Shown one piece after another: positions 59,543 to 64,000 of a stretch of 64,000 nucleotides of DNA. The position numbers and the translations under genes are program-made. The stretch covers positions 36,324,827 through 36,388,826 of the forward strand of contig NC_088880.1 of assembly GCF_032884065.1 (NCBI RefSeq). Reading direction: 5' to 3'. The stretch's first letter is position 1. Each line of letters opens with the position of its first letter. Origin of the DNA: Artemia franciscana. Its lineage: Eukaryota > Arthropoda > Branchiopoda > Anostraca > Artemiidae. The notes under the pieces are model-generated. The model did not search any database, had not been told where the DNA came from, and saw only the letters and a program-made list of their open reading frames with translations.

Positions 59543-60343
59543 ATGTTACGTTCGTCAGGAACAAAAGCTGTTGTTCTTATCGGAATATTTTGTGTTTTCA
59601 GTGTTTATTATAAATATATTCCTGAACAACATATCAAAGGATATGGCAAGTTCCAGAGACCATTTTTAGCAAATAGCGAGGATAGCCAACGTTTTTTTAC
59701 TTGGCGCAACGAGAACGCTTGCAAGTCTAAAAAATCTTTCGGTGGAAAGTTTTATTCTAAGAGATTCTATGATGGAAATAAAACATTGTGTTTAGACAGT
59801 GATGTGATGCCAGATCAAAATGGAAAATGTTTGATATATAGCTTTGGTGTAAATGATGATTGGAGCTTTGAAGAGGCTATGCAGGTCTACGGGTGTAAAG
59901 TGTTAGCGTTTGATCCAAGTATTGGTAAAAAACCCTTTAAATATTCTGACAATATTTATTTCTATGATTTTGGTCTTGGGAAAATTGACGATTTGCATCA
60001 TCCAGATGGTTGGAAGCTAAGGACCTTAGGGACACTAGTGGACAAATTCGGCCATACCAATGACATAATAGATGTGCTTAAAATTGACATAGAAGGGGCG
60101 GAATACGATGCGTTGCTAGAGATGCTGGAGTCCGGGGTTTTGATGAATGTGAAACAAATTGTTATGGAAGTGCATAATCTTTATGATGATTATTATGGTG
60201 CATTTTGGCTTTTGGAACAAAGTTTTGAACGATTTGAATCCCTCCCAAACTTTTCTTGCACGTATAGGAACAACACAGTGACAAACCATTATTGCTTGGA
60301 ACTATCATGGTTTAACTTGAGGTTCAGAAATATTTATTTATGA
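59543..60343 (+). CDS. METTL24-like, membrane-anchored methyltransferase domain protein
   Basis: An intronless frame of 266 codons. Residues about 8-23 (KAVVLIGIFCVFSVYY) form a signal anchor, suggesting a type II membrane protein with its domain in the secretory lumen. The rest matches the METTL24-like methyltransferase family (Pfam Methyltransf_22). Motif I is CLIYSFGVNDDWSFEEAM, followed by VYGCKVLAFDPS, then WKLRTLGTLVDKFGH, DVLKIDIEGAEYDALLEML (about residues 174-192), VKQIVMEVHNL, and a final CLELSWFNLRF. The substrate of this family is not established. Length and motif order fit the family, and nothing is broken. The ATG is the first in frame, directly before the anchor. AATAAA overlaps the stop codon. 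Single-exon structure may reflect an old retrocopy. Confidence 0.88.
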   Translation: MLRSSGTKAVVLIGIFCVFSVYYKYIPEQHIKGYGKFQRPFLANSEDSQRFFTWRNENACKSKKSFGGKFYSKRFYDGNKTLCLDSDVMPDQNGKCLIYSFGVNDDWSFEEAMQVYGCKVLAFDPSIGKKPFKYSDNIYFYDFGLGKIDDLHHPDGWKLRTLGTLVDKFGHTNDIIDVLKIDIEGAEYDALLEMLESGVLMNVKQIVMEVHNLYDDYYGAFWLLEQSFERFESLPNFSCTYRNNTVTNHYCLELSWFNLRFRNIYL

Positions 60344-60348
60344 ATAAA
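60343..60348 (+). terminator. poly(A) signal overlapping the stop codon
   Basis: TGAATAAA: the last base of the TGA stop begins AATAAA. Cleavage 10-30 nt later would leave almost no 3' UTR. Further signals may lie downstream. Confidence 0.5.
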
Positions 60349-60536
60349 ATTTTATTTTTATACAAAAGATGTTATCTGACGTAAAATTTGGATAGGTTTT
60401 TGTTGAAGTAACCAAAATGTAACAGAAGTAGCAATCGCGACAATTTTTCCGAGGGGATTAAATTATTTATCAGACAGGTGTCGCTTTTATTTTAATTAAT
60501 TAAAAAAAACTTTCCGAAAAAATGTTTTATAAACAT

Positions 60537-60980
60537 ATGTAAAGAGTCATATCAAACTTGGATTAGCAGAAATACAGTGCTATATTCAAACTCAATACGT
60601 CCAGGAATTATAAATAAAGAATAAATGAAACCCAAAATGAACAAGAATTAAAATAAATGATCATATGAAACATAAAAATAACAGATACTAATGTAGATGA
60701 ATAAATAAACAACAAAAATTACTTCAAGCAAGAGTTCAGCTATTGCCCCATTCCCCCTACTCTAACCGTTGAAAGTTCTAAAACCGATTGTATTGCGTTT
60801 TATTAAAACTATTTGTGTGTGAACATTGTGCATTGTTTTTCAAAACATTGACAACAAATGAAAAATTAATCACTATGATTATAATTTTTTCACTATGCAT
60901 TATCAAATTTTGCATGATCATAATTTTGATCACTATGCATGATCAAATGACTGTAATGATCAAAATGATTGGAAAGAACT
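60537..60980 (+). repeat. dispersed repeat family Y, copy 2
   Basis: Match to 6240-6720 (for example ACCCAAAATGAACAAGAATT and GTTTTATTAAAACTAT). Frames inside are low-complexity Ile/Met-rich and not coding. Confidence 0.65.
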
Positions 60981-61529
60981 TTGAAAATAAACTGAATATT
61001 CAACATATAATGATAATTATCTCTTGAAACTCGGCAATTCAATATTTTTTTCACTTTTATTTTTCTGTTTTCAAAATTGCAAATATATAAAACAAAATTG
61101 TATAATATAAAATGTGGTACTTATATACTATATCCACCACACTCAAGAAGTGAAGTTAGGTCAATCCTAATGAAATATACCAATGGATGATGAAAATAAA
61201 TACTGTAGTAACAGGATTATGGAAACTACAACAGATGGTTATGGAAATCTGGCACCCCAGCACGCATTATATTAAATGGTTTCTAATCTAACAAAGATAC
61301 CACCTAAAATATTTAATTAAAACACACCTACATTGTATTGTACATAAACTCTCTCATGCTAAGCTGATTATCCCTAAGTGCAAATACAGATAGAAACCGT
61401 TTATGTCTGTTTAACCAAGAACTTGAGTTTGGTGGGTATGACTGACAAGTACCAATTTTGTTTTCAGTAGAGTGCAGATGACGCAATGGGCCTTATAACT
61501 TCAAACGGTTAGAGGAGGGGAAGGGGGAG
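60981..61529. other. no recognisable feature
   Basis: AT-rich, with a G-rich patch at about 61515-61535. Nothing supported. Confidence 0.5.
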
Positions 61530-62085
61530 GGGTAATGCTTAGTTCCGTCACAAGCTGTCTTAAGTGCGTATTACTGCATGTAGCAAGATTCTGATGATCG
61601 CATATTGTTTCTTTGTCATTATTATTAGTGAAGCGCATCCATTTTTTAGCTTTTAAAATTCCCCTCCAACGAGACTAAAAATGCATAAACTGGGCTTGCT
61701 TACAGGCAACATTACCTATACAGCGAAGTGTATTAGTTCATGAGCCCTGCAGGCAGCGGGCCAAGGTCTGTATTCTATATTTATTCAACAAAAAGTGATA
61801 AAACTCGTAAAAAAAACTTCAAACGAGGTTTGTTAAATAAATATAGAATACACACCTCGCCCTGCTGCCCGCGGGGCTCAAGGACTAATACGCTTCGCTC
61901 TATAGGTAATATTACCAGTAAGCAAGCCCGCTTTACACACTTTTAGTTTGCCCCAGGGGGGAGGAGGGCCAACCAGAAATGGATGCGCTTCTAGAATTGG
62001 CATTTCTAAGTGCTTCGAACCTAGGCTGCTTCGCACCCTAGTTTCCAGTTTAGAGCACTTGTGACGAAACAAAACATTTACCAAA
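61530..62085. repeat. long inverted repeat (foldback type 3)
   Basis: The inner arms are 61629-61790 and about 61830-61993, around a loop of about 40 nt, with GAAGCGCATCCATTT facing AAATGGATGCGCTTC. Weaker pairing continues outward to GTTCCGTCACAAG (61550s) and CTTGTGACGAAAC (62060s). Family Y copies flank it in opposite orientations. Frames at 61740-61946 and 61878-62084 are only shadows of this repeat. Confidence 0.75.
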
Positions 62086-62109
62086 GGGGGCAGTAGGAGA
62101 ACTTCTGGT

Positions 62110-62340
62110 TGAAGTGATTTCTTTTTCGTTATAAGTTTGACTTGAATATTTAGTTTAATTTTATTCGTATTAAGGTTTATTTATTCATCTATATCAATGT
62201 CGGTTATCTTTGTTTGATATAATCATTTATTTAATTCCTGTTCATTTTGGGTTTTTAACTATTACAGGACTTTATTTCTGTTGGTCTTAATTTGGATATG
62301 GCTTTTTACTTTAAAAATAACTTCTTTTCAGAAGTTCTTT
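62110..62340 (-). repeat. dispersed repeat family Y, copy 3, inverted
   Basis: Its reverse complement holds AAACCCAAAATGAACAGGAA and ATATAGATGAATAAATAAAC, as in copy 2. Confidence 0.65.
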
Positions 62341-63870
62341 TAAAATTTCTTTCTATTCTTTTTTGATTGCCAAAATTCGTTATTGGTTGATTAAATGAAT
62401 ATTTCTCCAGTTATCACGTCTCTGGCTTAATAATTTAGATATTAAATTATAATTTATTAGTTCTAATTATTGTCTTTTGATTTTGTTTAACACCCCCCTC
62501 GACGTTTCCCGAAAGTAGTCATTAGTAGATGCAGTGGCAGTTACAAGCAGTCACAGTCACAGTTGCAAGTTGTCGCAACCAAAAGTACCCACAGCCGCTG
62601 CCTCTCGCAATTGCAGCCGTAGTAATAGTAATAGTAGCAGTAGTAGTAATGGCCCTAAAATGTTTAAGTTAATGCTTTCACTTATTTCTTAGATATTGCA
62701 GATACACTTTTTTGATAACTGACGCAGATGCTTTCTTTTGATTTAGCTCAATATACCCCTCAACATTCCCAGAATTTCGCCCCAACACCCTTAGCCTTTT
62801 TGGAAAATCCAGTCAAATACCCCTCTTTTCCAGCAATATGTCCTGGGTGTAAAAAAGGACAAATTGCATAATTTACATTCTTTGTCCAGGGGGCTGGTGT
62901 GACCGTTGTATTCCTAGAGGCATACCTATTGGACGTATGTAACTATTTCGAATAAAATGGCCTTGTTAAGATTTCTATCAGTGTTAAGGGGGGAAACTAA
63001 AAGGGAAAGGGGGAGCTGGTTGCCCTCTGTGCCCTTTCCAACATCTCTCTCAATATGCCTTTTAAGTTTCAATTTAATACCCTTTTTGATCAAAATTTTG
63101 ATCAAATATCTTTGGAGTAGGACTGGGGACTGGTTGCCCTCCCGCGACTTTTCATTATACCCCTGAACAAGATGGCTGTTCCAAAATTCTTGGGGAAAGG
63201 TATCCAAAAAGGGAATCGGAGGGGGATTGGTTACCCTCCAATCACTTCAACATACCCCCTTAATGAGCCCTGAAAGTTTAAGCTTAGTAACTTCTGCTGT
63301 TCTTAAGATAATGCGGATAGGTCTTTTGGATAAACTGGACGCACACAGTAGGTTTTGATTTAGTTTAGCATGCTCTCAACATTCCCCGAACTTTCACCTC
63401 GATATTCTCAAGCCCTTTTCAACGCACCCACAATCAAAGCATTCCCCTTTTCCTAATGATAATCCTGTCAGTAAGGAAAAGCAAATTGCATAATTTATAG
63501 GGCACCAAAAAGGACAACATGCCCTAAAAGTTTCAACTTAATTTCTTCAGTCGTTTTTGATGTCGCTGATACGTCCTTTCAACAATCAAGGCGTGTTTTA
63601 ATTTTGTTGCATCATCCTTAACGTTCTCTGAAAGTAGTCGTTTTAGATTAGTGGCAGTTACAAGCAGTCACAGTTGCAAGTTGTCGCAACCAGAAGTACC
63701 CACAGTCGCTGCCTTTCGCATTTACAGCCGTAATAACAGTAATAGTAGCAGTAGTAGTAATGGCCCTAAAATGCTCAAGTTAATACCTTCACCTGTTCCT
63801 AAAATATTGCAGATACCCTTTTTTGATAACTTTGATATTTATCAAATGTATTTGACCATCAGTTGAAATA
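62341..63870 (+). repeat. family W region with a direct duplication
   Basis: The block 62480-62720 recurs at 63602-63830, spaced about 1.12 kb (GTGGCAGTTACAAGCAGTCA, GTAGCAGTAGTAGTAATGGC). The spacer holds shorter repeated lines such as GGTTGCCCTC. Ser-rich frames here come from AGT/AGC runs. Non-coding. Confidence 0.7.
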
Positions 63871-64000
63871 GTAAATTAATCCATTATTTTTATCCAATAA
63901 ATCTTCGTGCTGAAAGAATTTTGGCGTTTAAGCATCAGGGTCTCAGCAATAGGTAAAAACCTAGTAGTCTGAACTATGGCCTGTAATAGCTGAAAGGTTA
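63871..64000. other. no recognisable feature
   Basis: The last 130 bases show nothing supported. Confidence 0.5.

Overview
The window looks like AT-rich, gene-poor chromosomal DNA from an animal nuclear genome, most likely an arthropod or other invertebrate and possibly a crustacean. The taxon is a guess from the retroelement types and overall style, not from a marker gene. Eukaryotic signs are exon-like blocks with GT/AG borders, AATAAA signals, long dinucleotide runs and poly(A) runs, tRNA-like relics and many decayed non-LTR retrotransposons. No operons or ribosome binding sites are seen.

Genes are few. (1) A probable multi-exon gene on the minus strand runs from about 17659 down to 2691. 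Five short exons join in phase to 147 codons plus a stop, and its introns are packed with repeats. (2) A single-exon ankyrin-repeat gene lies at 26633-27754 (+), preceded by three perfect TGACGTCA sites. (3) A single-exon METTL24-like membrane-anchored methyltransferase lies at 59543-60343 (+). (4) The first 113 bases may hold an exon of another gene.

The rest is repeats. A family of non-autonomous, hairpin-rich elements of up to about 1.9 kb occupies roughly a third of the window in both orientations. I call it FB here. In sense orientation a full copy has a terminal foldback with arms of about 130 bp and a 37-nt loop, then a second internal foldback, and a 3' end with a 9-bp hairpin just before the tail TTGA. 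It inserts at A|T with no clear target duplication, which suggests a Helitron-like mechanism. The loops occur in both orientations, and the two arms of a copy share private variants. Both points suggest active hairpin turnover.

Layout: 1-2690, direct repeats and a decayed reading frame; 2691-17659, the split gene, with FB copies, two tandem-repeat elements (6815-8655 and 14860-16855) and jockey/CR1-like and RTE-like fragments in its introns; 17200-19220, a diverged duplication; 20680-26440, a tandem duplication, microsatellites, antisense retroelements, a near-perfect palindrome, an FB copy and a tRNA-Cys-like relic; 26460-28030, the ankyrin gene; 28033-35617, an (AT)n tract and an RTE-like retrotransposon split by two FB copies; 35618-58700, an FB-dominated mosaic with nested retroposons, a tRNA-like relic and a GC-rich foldback; 58700-60350, the methyltransferase gene; 60500-64000, other repeats and a 550-bp inverted repeat.
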